Counted from the stretch's first letter, positions 6,749-14,087 are shown. The stretch is 16,147 nucleotides of DNA from an uncultured Oscillibacter sp. (GCA_946494635.1 CAMMCS010000023.1:1-16147), one strand, 5' to 3'. Numbers and translations: made by a program. The notes: generated from the sequence alone by a model not told the origin.

Positions 6749-8269
6749 TTACCGCTCCTCCACGTCCTTGAGGCGGTCCAGGTACGGGCTGGCGGTGGTG
6801 CTCTTCTCCGTCGCCTGGTTCTTGAAATTCTCCACGCTGGCGGCAGCCTGCTTTACCGGCTGGATGGTTCCCGCGCCTGCCACGCAGCCGCCGGGGCAGG
6901 CCATGCCCTCCAGCAGATAGCCGTTGCGCTTGCCGGCCTTGGCCATCATCAGCATCTTCCGGCACTCCCGCAGGCCGTCGCCGTACTCGATCTGCACCTC
7001 CCGGCTGGGATCGATGTGCTTGATGGCCTCCACCACAGCGGCGGCCACGCCGCCGCCCACAGCAAAGCCGCGGCCCATGGCCGTGCCCTCGTCCATGCCG
7101 TCGTCCGGGTCCGCCTCAATGGTCTTGAAGTCGATCTCCTTGGCGTCGAACATGCCCTGGAGCTCCTCAAAGGTCAGCACATAGTCCACATCGGAGCGGA
7201 CAGATTTCCGGTTGGCCTCCAGCTTCTTGGCGGCGCAGGGGCCGATGAAGCAGATCCTGGCATCGGGATGGTCCTTCTTCACCATACGGGCGGTGATGAC
7301 CATGGGGGTCAGGGCCATGGAGATGCAATCCTTAAACTCCGGGAACAGCTTTTTGGCCATAACGGACCAGGCGGGGCAGCAGCTGGTGCCCATGAAGGGC
7401 AGCTTCTCCGGGACCTCCTCCAGGAAATCCTTGGCCTCCTCCACAGTACACAGGTCCGCGCCGATGGCCACCTCCACCACATCGTCAAAGCCCAGGACGC
7501 GCATGGCGGCCTTCAGCTTGGACGGCGTGGCGTCCTTTCCAAACTGGCCCACAAAGGCGGGCGCCACGCAGGCGATGACCTGGGCGCCGCGGTTCATGGC
7601 ATTGATCACCTGGAAAATCTGGCTCTTGTCCGCAATGGCGGCAAAGGGGCAGTTCACCAGGCACATGCCGCAGGAAACACATTTGTCATAGTCGATCTTG
7701 GCCCGGCCCAGCTCGTCGGAGCCGATGGCGTCCATGCCGCAGGCCGCGGCGCAGGGCCGCTCGATTTTGGAAATGGCGTGATAGGGGCACTGGTTGAAGC
7801 ACCGCCCGCATTTGATGCACTTGTCCTGATCAATGTGGCAGTGCTTGTCCTTGTCCAGATAGATGGCGTCCTTGGGACAGACATTCATGCAGGGATGGGA
7901 CAGGCAGCCCTGGCAGCTGTCCGTAATACGGATCTGTTTCGGGGGGCAGGCGTTGCAGGCAAAGGGGATGATGTTGACCAGAGGCTCTTTGAAGTACTTC
8001 TGGTCCGTGTACGCCGCCTGGATGTCGTGGGAGAGGGGCATCTGCTTCTCCGCCGTCTGCAGGTCCATCCCCAGGGCCAGGCGAATCCGTTCCTGAATAA
8101 TGGCCCGCTCCAGAAACACGTCATGGCGGTGGTGGGCCACCTCGCCCTGGATCAGGGTGTAGGGGATCGCGTCCACCCGGCTGAGGTCTCCGCCCTCATA
8201 GGCCAGGCGGGCCACCTCTGTAAATACGTTGCGGCGAATGTCGTCCACCGCGCTGTGTACGCCTCTCAT
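6749..8269 (-). CDS. monomeric [FeFe] hydrogenase, group B type
   Basis: This enzyme interconverts H2 with protons and electrons, normally using ferredoxin as partner, in the cytoplasm of fermenting anaerobes. The 506-residue chain has an N-terminal helical region (1-100), then three ferredoxin-type 4-Cys sets: C119/122/127/131, C151/154/157/161 and C197/200/203/207. More Cys lie at 105/108 and 173/177. The H-cluster domain carries TSCCPAW (C297, C298), GPCAAKKLE (C345) and EGMACPGGCVAGAG (C458, C462). These are the three H-cluster motifs in the form seen in group B: TSCCPAW not TSCCPGW, and Gly-Pro-Cys where group A has Met-Pro-Cys. Start ATG has GGAGG (8281-8277) at 7 nt. No maturase (hydE/F/G) lies in the window. 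Confidence 0.92.
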   Translation of the reverse strand: MRGVHSAVDDIRRNVFTEVARLAYEGGDLSRVDAIPYTLIQGEVAHHRHDVFLERAIIQERIRLALGMDLQTAEKQMPLSHDIQAAYTDQKYFKEPLVNIIPFACNACPPKQIRITDSCQGCLSHPCMNVCPKDAIYLDKDKHCHIDQDKCIKCGRCFNQCPYHAISKIERPCAAACGMDAIGSDELGRAKIDYDKCVSCGMCLVNCPFAAIADKSQIFQVINAMNRGAQVIACVAPAFVGQFGKDATPSKLKAAMRVLGFDDVVEVAIGADLCTVEEAKDFLEEVPEKLPFMGTSCCPAWSVMAKKLFPEFKDCISMALTPMVITARMVKKDHPDARICFIGPCAAKKLEANRKSVRSDVDYVLTFEELQGMFDAKEIDFKTIEADPDDGMDEGTAMGRGFAVGGGVAAAVVEAIKHIDPSREVQIEYGDGLRECRKMLMMAKAGKRNGYLLEGMACPGGCVAGAGTIQPVKQAAASVENFKNQATEKSTTASPYLDRLKDVEER

Positions 8270-8350
8270 TCGTTTTCCTCCCTAGCGCGCCGGGCAGTCG
8301 CATTCTGATCCCGGCGTTTCGTTTTTTCGGTCCTCGCAGACCGGGATATT

Positions 8351-8379
8351 ATTATACCGGAATCCGCCTCTTTTGACAA
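8351..8379 (-). promoter_or_regulatory. sigma-A promoter of the hydrogenase gene
   Basis: On the minus strand: TTGTCA (8379-8374), 17-nt spacer, TATAAT (8356-8351). The leader to the ATG is about 75 nt and contains a small hairpin CGGTC/GACCG. Confidence 0.85.
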
Positions 8380-8488
8380 GGATAACTCCTGAAAGTTGCT
8401 GAATTGCCCGGATCTTTCACAAAATTTTAACAAATCCGGCGTCAGACGGCCCCACCAACGGCTTTTTGCCCCCTCCGCCGCAGAATGG

Positions 8489-8536
8489 GCCGCGCGGCGG
8501 AAGGCGCCTGAAGAGGAGCGCCTTCCGCCGCGCGGC
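8489..8536. repeat. 19-bp perfect inverted repeat
   Basis: Left arm GCCGCGCGGCGGAAGGCGC (8489-8507), 10-nt loop CTGAAGAGGA, right arm its exact reverse complement (8518-8536). No T run follows on either strand, so it is not an ordinary terminator. It looks like a palindromic repeat element or a structured RNA part. Confidence 0.8.
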
Positions 8537-8577
8537 AGAGAGAGGAAATGAAAAATGAAAAAAGAGAGGGCTGCGAT

Positions 8578-8595
8578 CATCCTCAACTGAGGATG
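8578..8595. repeat. 18-bp palindrome CATCCTC-AACT-GAGGATG
   Basis: Perfect 7-bp arms with a 4-bp centre, in an AT-rich flank between the 19-bp hairpin and the orphan gene. It could be a protein-binding site; no known operator was recognised. Confidence 0.5.
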
Positions 8596-8852
8596 TCTGT
8601 ATCATACCCCGAAAACTTAAAAAGAACCTTTAAAAAGTTTGAACAGTTTGTGAAATCCCGTTCATTTTTTTGGAAGAAGCCTTCCTCCGGACCGCCTTTC
8701 AGCTCCGTTTCAGCTTCCTTTTTTATACTGGCCTCCATCAGGCCCCGGCAGGCAGCCGGGGCGCGGCTCTCTTTTGAGGGAGCGCGGAGCTCCCATCGGA
8801 ACCGGGAACCCGCCGGGCGCATCCTTTTCCGGCAGGGCCTGGTGGTGAGGCA

Positions 8853-9449
8853 TCAGGCCTCCCACTCCGCCTTGTGTTCCTCCCACCACGCCGGGAACGC
8901 CGGGTCTTTGGGGGAGAGGGTGGGGGCGAGATGACTAATATCAGTTAAAAGTGTTTTCCCGTCGTCTTGAAGCGTAAACGGTGTGATATCACCATTTGCC
9001 ATACCCAACTCATACAGCTTAAATAATACTTCGACATAGGCTGTCCACTTTTCCTGATATGCCAATATTCCATACTCTAACGGCATGAGTCTGTCCCTGT
9101 TGTGGACACCCTTCAGCTGTCCTAACAGATAGGAGATATTTTTCAAGTTTTCAGAACGGCGCTGAGCGTCAAATACAATTAAAGCGGAGTCTTTTCCAGA
9201 CAACCCTTTCTGTAAAATCTGGGCGTAATTCTTTTTGCCGTGCCCCCGTTCCGCTTCTGTTTCCAGGCACCGGTTGAAGATGGCCTGAACATTGGCCTCG
9301 TTGAGTTCCTGCGGCTTGAATTTAATTTCTTCTTCAGTGATCGCTTTTAATTCATCAGCCAATCCTAAATCATCAAATATTCCCACAACACAAGCCCCCT
9401 GCCGCGCCTTCAGCGGCGCCAAATGTTTGTTGTTTTCCCTATCATACAA
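8853..9449 (-). CDS. unknown protein, AT-richer orphan gene with unclear 5' end
   Basis: I do not recognise the family. From TTG at 9449 the product has 198 residues: a mixed alpha/beta soluble protein with KAITEEEIKFKPQELNEA, a central ALIVFDAQRRSENLKNISYL and a Trp-rich C-terminus (AWWEEHKAEWEA). No signal peptide or membrane segment is seen. The open frame continues upstream to 9521 (RRRFDETWKIPAAGLAKGRP...) without an ATG or GTG. An ATG at 9522 begins MAQ in another frame, so one base change near 9510-9515 would give a complete protein MAQ..RRRFDETWKIP. The gene is therefore either started at TTG or frameshifted at its N-terminus. Base use is clearly more AT-rich than the neighbours, suggesting acquired DNA. 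It is divergent from the DUF4340 operon and has no clear promoter. Confidence 0.55.
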   Translation of the reverse strand: MYDRENNKHLAPLKARQGACVVGIFDDLGLADELKAITEEEIKFKPQELNEANVQAIFNRCLETEAERGHGKKNYAQILQKGLSGKDSALIVFDAQRRSENLKNISYLLGQLKGVHNRDRLMPLEYGILAYQEKWTAYVEVLFKLYELGMANGDITPFTLQDDGKTLLTDISHLAPTLSPKDPAFPAWWEEHKAEWEA

Positions 9450-9560
9450 TACCGGCCTGCCCTTTGCAAGGCCGGCGGCGGGGATTTTCCAGGTTTCGTC
9501 AAACCGCCGGCGTTTGGGCCATCACAACCGATCCTGAAAATGGCCGCCCGCAGGAACCCT

Positions 9561-9589
9561 TTGACATTGCGGACATCATCGGGTACGAT
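9561..9589 (+). promoter_or_regulatory. promoter of the DUF4340-response regulator-kinase operon
   Basis: TTGACA (9561-9566), 17-nt spacer, TACGAT (9584-9589). It lies 302 bp ahead of the first start codon. The -10 box is inside a 15-bp tandem duplication. Confidence 0.65.
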
Positions 9590-9612
9590 AGGAGGGAGTA
9601 CGATAGGAGCGG
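9583..9612. repeat. 15-bp tandem duplication over the -10 box
   Basis: GTACGATAGGAGGGA (9583-9597) is followed directly by GTACGATAGGAGCGG (9598-9612); 13 of 15 bases are identical. The copy duplicates the -10 hexamer TACGAT and an AGGAG string. Confidence 0.8.
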
Positions 9613-9890
9613 CGGCGGCCGGGCGGCAGGCTTCGCCCGCAGGATTCGCTGGCCCCTGCCGGCGGCCGGCCCCTTTCCGGGCGAAGTTCCCGGGCCGCCG
9701 GCGCCGTCCGCCCGACGGCATACGGCCCGGATACACCGCTGGCGGCGGGCCCGGGGGCAGCTCCTCCGGCTCCATTCCGCCGGCGGACTGCGGGAGCTGC
9801 CGCTCATTCCGGTACTTCCGGCGATCCTCCCACGGGCGGCCCTGTCCGCCGGCTGCGCCGGAGAAAATTGTGACAAAGGAAGTGCATCCC
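9597..9890 (+). other. long GC-rich structured leader
   Basis: About 290 nt between the predicted transcription start and the DUF4340 start codon have no gene-like frame on either strand. They fold readily: GCCGGCGGCC/GGCCGCCGGC (9658-9667 with 9693-9702) encloses an inner CCGGG/CCCGG. GGCAGCTCC/GGAGCTGCC (9756-9764 with 9793-9801) encloses CCGGC/GCCGG (9766-9770 with 9779-9783). No known riboswitch or T-box motif was recognised. The function could be post-transcriptional control or merely a repeat-derived insert. Confidence 0.5.
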
Positions 9891-10913
9891 ATGCATCTGC
9901 AAAAAAAGACGCTTTTCCTCCTTGCGGGGATTCTGGCGGTCCTGGTGATCGCCCTTGCGGCAACTCTGTCCTCCAGGCAGTCCGGAACCGAGGCCCCCGC
10001 AGAGGCCGAGGGCCAGGCCCTCGGCACCGGCAGCCCGGAGACGGAGGCGGTTTTTTCCGCCCTCACCTATGACAACGGCTCCGCCACCTTCTCCTTCCAC
10101 CTGGACGAGAGCGGGAAGTGGGTCTGGAGCGACGATCCGGAGTTTCCCCTGGACGACTCCCACGTCCAGGCCATTCTGGCGCTGCTGACAGACCTGCATC
10201 CCCAGCAGACCATCACCGACGGCGAATCCCCGGAGGCCTACGGCCTGGACGAGCCCTTCGCCACCCTCACGGCCACCCGGTCCGACGGCAGCACGCTGAC
10301 CATCGCCCTGGGCAACACCACCACCGACGGCAACAGCTACTACATGCTGAAGGACGGCCAGGAGAGCCCCGTGTATATCATCTCCGACCAGCTGTACACC
10401 TATATGTCGGAGACCATCTATGACATGTGCGACCTGCCGGACCTGCCGGAGCTGACGGCGGAAAATATCCGCTCTGTCAGCATTGAGGGCGCCTCCAGCA
10501 CGCTGCTGCGTTCCATCGTCCCGGAAGACGCGGAAGCGGACATGGCCGCCGTCACCTGGGCCGCCGGAGGCGAAGATGTCACGGGCCTGGAGGGCACCTC
10601 CCTGCTGCTGGAGGATCTGACGTCCCTGCACATTACCCGGTGCGTGGACTACAAGCCCTCTGACGAGGCGGCGGAGCTGTGCGGCTTCACGTCGCCCCGG
10701 GCGTCGGTCTCCATCATCTACACCTCAGAAACCGGCGCGGAGGGGACCCTGTCCTTCACGCTGGGAACCGGCAGTCTGGACGGTGCCGGCTGCTATTTGC
10801 GGCTGGAGGGCGACACCACCATCTATCAGGTGGATGCGGCCTCTGTGGACGCCCTTCTGACAACGGCGGAAAGCGGCCTTCCGGGCGCCGCCCCGGCAGA
10901 GGAGGCGCCTTAA
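9891..10913 (+). CDS. membrane-anchored DUF4340 domain protein
   Basis: The 340-residue product starts MHLQKKTLFLLAGILAVLVI, a single N-terminal membrane anchor (about residues 7-26), with the rest outside. A DUF4340-type fold follows: GSATFSFHLDESGKWVW, DDSHVQAILALLTDL, then the hallmark AYGLDEPFATLTATRSDGS, LTIALGN and SPVYIISDQLYTY, with a second similar unit in the C-terminal half (CGFTSPRASVSIIY...). The exact role of DUF4340 proteins is unknown; in other bacteria they sit beside GldG-type ABC exporters, which are absent here. ATG at 9891 is preceded by AAGGAAG at 8 nt; the open frame extends upstream to 9423 but only through the leader. It is first in an operon with a two-component system, 95 nt ahead of the regulator. 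Confidence 0.85.
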   Translation: MHLQKKTLFLLAGILAVLVIALAATLSSRQSGTEAPAEAEGQALGTGSPETEAVFSALTYDNGSATFSFHLDESGKWVWSDDPEFPLDDSHVQAILALLTDLHPQQTITDGESPEAYGLDEPFATLTATRSDGSTLTIALGNTTTDGNSYYMLKDGQESPVYIISDQLYTYMSETIYDMCDLPDLPELTAENIRSVSIEGASSTLLRSIVPEDAEADMAAVTWAAGGEDVTGLEGTSLLLEDLTSLHITRCVDYKPSDEAAELCGFTSPRASVSIIYTSETGAEGTLSFTLGTGSLDGAGCYLRLEGDTTIYQVDAASVDALLTTAESGLPGAAPAEEAP

Positions 10914-11008
10914 TCGCACCCGCCCCCCCGGCACAGCGCCGGGGACGGAGGCTTTCACCTGACCATTCCGCCGGGAATCCGGCGGCAAAAAAATACGGAG
11001 GTGATCCC

Positions 11009-11704
11009 ATGCGCGCACTGGTGGTAGAGGACGAGGTCCGCCTGGCCGCCACGCTCCAGGACCTGCTGGAGATGAACGGCTGCACCACGGACGTCTGCCA
11101 CGATGGAGAGGCCGGACTGGACAACGCCCTGTCGGCCATTTACGATGTGATTCTGCTGGACGTCATGCTGCCGAAGCTGGATGGCTTTACCGTTCTGCGC
11201 CGGCTGCGGGCAGAGGGCAACACCACCCCGGTGCTGATGCTGACTGCCCGGTCTGATCTGTCGGACCGGGTGCAGGGACTGGACTGCGGTGCGGACTACT
11301 ATCTGACCAAGCCCTTTGAACCCAGGGAGCTGCTGGCCTGCGTCCGGGCGCTGACCCGCCGCCAGCCGGAGCTTCGGCCCTCTGACGGGCTTGTCTGCGG
11401 GGATCTGCGGCTGGAGGCGGAGACCTTCACGCTTTTCTGCGGCGGCCGCTCCGTCCGGCTGAGCCGGAAGGAATACGACCTGATGGAGGCCCTGATGCGC
11501 AATCAGAAAATGGTCCTCACCAAGGAGAAGCTGCTGCTGAAGGTGTGGGGGTATGAATCCGACGCGGAGGACAACAACGTGGAGGTCTATATCTCCTTCC
11601 TCCGCAAGAAGCTGGAGCACCTTCACTCCCAGGTGAAGATCCGTACCATCCGGATGGTTGGTTACTGCCTGGAGCCGCCGGAGGCGGAGCCGTCCGCCCA
11701 GTAG
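11009..11704 (+). CDS. OmpR/PhoB-family response regulator
   Basis: The 231-residue regulator has an N-terminal receiver domain (1-115) with the acidic pair E7/D8, phosphoacceptor D51 in ILLDVMLPKLDG, T79 in MLTARSD and K101 in YLTKPFE. It ends in a winged-helix DNA-binding domain (about 130-228) with RLSRKEYDLMEAL, the recognition region NVEVYISFLRKKLE and the terminal wing IRTIRMVGYCLE. Start ATG has ACGGAGGTGAT with GGAGG at 7 nt. The cognate kinase gene follows after 128 nt. Targets are unknown; control of its own operon would be typical of the family. Confidence 0.95.
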   Translation: MRALVVEDEVRLAATLQDLLEMNGCTTDVCHDGEAGLDNALSAIYDVILLDVMLPKLDGFTVLRRLRAEGNTTPVLMLTARSDLSDRVQGLDCGADYYLTKPFEPRELLACVRALTRRQPELRPSDGLVCGDLRLEAETFTLFCGGRSVRLSRKEYDLMEALMRNQKMVLTKEKLLLKVWGYESDAEDNNVEVYISFLRKKLEHLHSQVKIRTIRMVGYCLEPPEAEPSAQ

Positions 11705-11832
11705 GCGCTTCCGGCCTGGGAAGGCCCCCCGGCTGAAGGCGCCGCGCAAATAAAATCCGCGGGGTCTGCCGGGACATGGCGCGCAAGGCGCTTTTCCGGC
11801 AGGCTCTTTAAAAAGAGTTGGAGATGGATTCC

Positions 11833-13062
11833 ATGATCCGAAAGCTTCAGATCAAATTTGTGGCCATGTGCATGCTGCTGGTGACCGCGGTGATGGCGGT
11901 GGTGTTTCTGGCCGTCTTTTTCTCCGCCAAGCAGAATATTGAGGCCATCAGCCAGGACGTTCTCCAGCGCGTCATTCGGGAGGATTCCTCCGGCGGGCGG
12001 CCGGGCCTGGATCTCAACCCCGGCGGGGAAGACGTCCAGCTGCCCTATTTTACCGTCAGCATTGTGGACTTCAACGGCATTTACACTGCCTACGTCACCA
12101 GCGGTACCTACAAAAACCTGCAGGATACGGATACCCTGCAGAATATTGTGGCCGAGTGCCTCCGCCAGCAGCAGGGAGAGGGCACCATCCGCAGCTACAG
12201 CCTGCGGTATCTGCGGCAGGACTATGGGCTCTATCAGCGGGTCGCCTTTGTGGACATGTCCATGGAGCAGGCCACCCTGCGGGAGAGCATGCGCTCCTAC
12301 CTCCAGATCGGGGCGGTGACGCTGGTGCTGCTGCTGGGGGTGTCCATCCTGCTTGCCCGGCGGGCCACGGCGCCGGTGGAGCGGGCCTGGCGGCAGCAGC
12401 GCCAGTTCCTCTCTGACGCCTCCCACGAGCTGAAAACACCGCTGACCGTGATTCTCTCCAACGCAGAGATGCTGGAGGCCGCCCCGCTGGAGGGGCGCCC
12501 CGCCCGCTGGGCGGACAACATCCGCACGGAGGCGGGACAGATGAAGTCCCTGGTGGAGCAGATGCTGGCCCTGGCCCGGGCGGACAACGCGGATGCCCCG
12601 CCGACGCCGCTGACGGAGCTCTCCCTCTCAGACCTGGCCATGGACTGTGTCCTGGCCTTCGAGCCGGTGGCCTTTGAGGCCGGCAAGCCCTTGGAGAGCG
12701 ACATCGCCCCGGATGTGACGGTGCTTGGGGACGCGGAGAAGCTGCGGCGGCTGATCAGTGTGCTGCTGGACAATGCCATCAAATACGGCCGGGACGGCGG
12801 GACCATCAGCCTGACCCTGCGGCGGACGGAGCGGCAGGCCCGCCTGCTGGTCTCCAACCCCGGGGATCCCATCCCGCCGGACCAGCTGGGCCGTCTGTTC
12901 GAGCGGTTTTATCGGGCGGACGCCTCCCGGGGGCAGCAGTCCGGCTTCGGCCTGGGACTGCCCATCGCCGCCGCCATCGCGTCGGAACACAAGGGCTCCC
13001 TGAAGGCGGAGAGCGACCAGACCTCCACCCGTTTCCTCTTTACCATGCCGCTGAAAAAATAA
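11833..13062 (+). CDS. sensor histidine kinase (HisKA/HATPase_c)
   Basis: A 409-residue membrane kinase. TM1 is at about residues 9-31; an extracytoplasmic sensor of about 125 residues follows; TM2 is at about 157-175. A short linker without a full HAMP domain leads directly to the dimerisation helix with H198 in SDASHELKTPL. The ATPase domain has the N box LLDNAIKYG (N314), the F box LFERFYRAD and the G2 box GFGLGLP (from G371). The G1 box is degenerate (LVSNPGDPIPP instead of DxGxG), a variant also common in this kinase subfamily. ATG at 11833 is preferred (GGAGAT at 11820-11825) over ATG at 11824 or TTG at 11818. It pairs with the response regulator upstream. The last codons and stop lie inside the terminator stem of the opposite gene. 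Confidence 0.94.
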   Translation: MIRKLQIKFVAMCMLLVTAVMAVVFLAVFFSAKQNIEAISQDVLQRVIREDSSGGRPGLDLNPGGEDVQLPYFTVSIVDFNGIYTAYVTSGTYKNLQDTDTLQNIVAECLRQQQGEGTIRSYSLRYLRQDYGLYQRVAFVDMSMEQATLRESMRSYLQIGAVTLVLLLGVSILLARRATAPVERAWRQQRQFLSDASHELKTPLTVILSNAEMLEAAPLEGRPARWADNIRTEAGQMKSLVEQMLALARADNADAPPTPLTELSLSDLAMDCVLAFEPVAFEAGKPLESDIAPDVTVLGDAEKLRRLISVLLDNAIKYGRDGGTISLTLRRTERQARLLVSNPGDPIPPDQLGRLFERFYRADASRGQQSGFGLGLPIAAAIASEHKGSLKAESDQTSTRFLFTMPLKK

Positions 13063-13098
13063 CGCAGAGGCTCTCCCAGGGGGGAGAGCCTCTGCGTT
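13053..13098 (-). terminator. terminator of the lipoprotein gene, overlapping the kinase 3' end
   Basis: A 17-bp perfect stem, AACGCAGAGGCTCTCCC / GGGAGAGCCTCTGCGTT (13061-13077 with 13082-13098). On the minus strand it is followed by ATTTTTT, which is the complement of the kinase's final Lys-Lys-stop codons. No T run follows on the + strand, so the hairpin may end kinase transcripts less efficiently. Confidence 0.85.
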
Positions 13099-13109
13099 AT
13101 CTGCCATAG

Positions 13110-13883
13110 TCAAAGGAACCAATCGGGATGGGAGGACAGCGCCCGCTTGAATTCCAGGAAGCTTTCGCAGACCGCCACGTCCCGGCTGCCGGCCCGCTCC
13201 ACATAGGTGGGGCTGGCGATCTGCGCCAGATGGACGGATCCCGCACCCAGCGGGCAGGCGACCCGATATTCCGACTCCCCGGGGCCTGCCAGGATCACAC
13301 CCCACAGAACACCGGTAAAAATCCTGTGGGTCGCCTTCTTTCCATTGGAGAGGTGTGTTCCGTCCGCTGGACCGTCGGCCCGCTCCAGGGGGATTTCCAC
13401 GGACACGGCCTCTGAGATCTCCAGATCCCCCACCAGCTCCCCTGGGGAGATCTCCACCAATCCAGAGAGATTGCCGGACAGGGAGACCCCAGGCGGAACC
13501 TCCCAGAAGCTGGCCCCTTTGAGGGGGCCGAAGGGTTTTGCCGCCGTATAGGCGGGGGGATCGCCGCTTTCCCCCTCCCCATCCTGGTTCCAGGCCGCCG
13601 CAGTCAGATCCGTTACCAGCTGGGAAAGCCGCGCAAAGGAATCCGTCCCGTACGAATCCATGGCCGCTCGGGCCAGGATCTCACGGGTCTGCTCCGTGTA
13701 GTCCCGGATCTCTGTCCCACAGGCCGCCTCAATGCCGCGGATTTCCTCTTCATACGCCTGAAAGATCTCCCCGGCGGTCTCCGGGGCCAGCAGGGTCTCC
13801 GGGTCCTGCCGGGCAGGCGTGCAGCCCAGGCAGCTGATCCCGATGAGGATTGCCGCCGCAAACGCGGCCCATCTCTTTTTCAT
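13110..13883 (-). CDS. exported lipoprotein-like protein, family unknown
   Basis: I do not recognise this 257-residue protein. It begins MKKRWAAFAAAILIGISCLGC, a basic n-region plus hydrophobic core with a Cys at a lipobox-like site (CLGC or GISC; neither is a perfect LAGC). Residues 30-95 are predicted helical and acidic (ETAGEIFQAYEEEIRGIEAA). The rest is mixed, with a Gly-rich middle (SGNLSGLVEISPGELVGD) and a C-terminal FLEFKRALSSHPDWF. ATG at 13883 is chosen for GGAGG (13895-13891) at 7 nt and because the signal peptide starts there; the open frame reaches further upstream to 14033 without any such features. It has its own promoter and is convergent with the kinase gene. Function cannot be inferred. 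Confidence 0.8.
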   Translation of the reverse strand: MKKRWAAFAAAILIGISCLGCTPARQDPETLLAPETAGEIFQAYEEEIRGIEAACGTEIRDYTEQTREILARAAMDSYGTDSFARLSQLVTDLTAAAWNQDGEGESGDPPAYTAAKPFGPLKGASFWEVPPGVSLSGNLSGLVEISPGELVGDLEISEAVSVEIPLERADGPADGTHLSNGKKATHRIFTGVLWGVILAGPGESEYRVACPLGAGSVHLAQIASPTYVERAGSRDVAVCESFLEFKRALSSHPDWFL

Positions 13884-13953
13884 CTGTTCCCCTCCCGCTG
13901 TTCTGCGTGCTCCCGCCGTTGCCGGCCCCGGTTCAACCCGATCTCTCCCCTTT

Positions 13954-13982
13954 ATTTTATTTGTCTCCCCCGGAAAAGTAAA
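13954..13982 (-). promoter_or_regulatory. putative promoter of the lipoprotein gene
   Basis: On the minus strand: TTTACT (13982-13977), 17-nt spacer, TAAAAT (13959-13954), about 70 bp ahead of the ATG in an AT-rich island. Confidence 0.55.
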
Positions 13983-14038
13983 GCACCCCTGTATAACATA
14001 TGGGAAACCGCAGGTTGCGCGGCAGGGCCTCATGGCAC

Positions 14039-14073
14039 AAGCGCCTCTGTCCCTTTGGGACAGAGGCGCTTTT
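14039..14073. terminator. terminator hairpin after spoIIP
   Basis: A 15-bp perfect stem, AAGCGCCTCTGTCCC / GGGACAGAGGCGCTT, with loop TTT, 15 nt beyond the spoIIP stop. The T run is poor on the minus strand and only moderate on the plus strand, so it acts through stem strength if at all. Confidence 0.65.
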
Positions 14074-14087
14074 CCGCCGCGGTGGGC

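Larger units (their letters stand above)
8380..8852. other. 473-bp non-coding stretch with hairpins
   Basis: I see no convincing gene here. It holds, in order: a pair of direct half-sites (8416-8433), a 19-bp perfect hairpin (8489-8536), an A-rich tract with two AAATGAAAAATGAAA-type repeats (about 8546-8562), a palindrome at 8578-8595, AT-rich DNA (8600-8670) and a CCCCGGC/GCCGGGG hairpin near 8742. Short open frames on both strands (8548-8934 +, 8583-8738 -) lack clear start signals or family features. Confidence 0.6.

Noticed and set aside
7016..8308. 430-codon open frame on the + strand
   Set aside because: It lies opposite the hydrogenase gene, is rich in His/Gly/Ala with no domain, and is explained by the GC-rich codon bias of the minus-strand gene.
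8416..8433. TTCACAA-AATT-TTAACAA, two half-sites resembling the Rex (NADH sensor) operator upstream of the hydrogenase
   Set aside because: The halves are in direct, not inverted, orientation and lie about 37 bp upstream of the -35, so this is not a proper Rex box.
8583..8738. 51-codon frame on the minus strand (MEASIKKEAETELKGG...)
   Set aside because: Protein-like composition, but no convincing ribosome binding site; its frame runs through the palindrome and AT tract. Left unannotated.
8548..8934. 128-codon frame on the + strand (MKNEKREGCDHPQL...)
   Set aside because: It begins in the A-rich repeat and runs antisense into the orphan gene's end; no domain and no conserved features visible.
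9423..9890. N-terminal extension of the DUF4340 open frame, giving 496 codons
   Set aside because: The extension is Pro/Gly/Arg-rich translation of the GC-rich leader; the Shine-Dalgarno and membrane anchor place the start at 9891.
10926..10944. CCCCGGC/GCCGGGG hairpin between the DUF4340 and response regulator genes
   Set aside because: No T run and close operon spacing; an attenuator is possible but unsupported.
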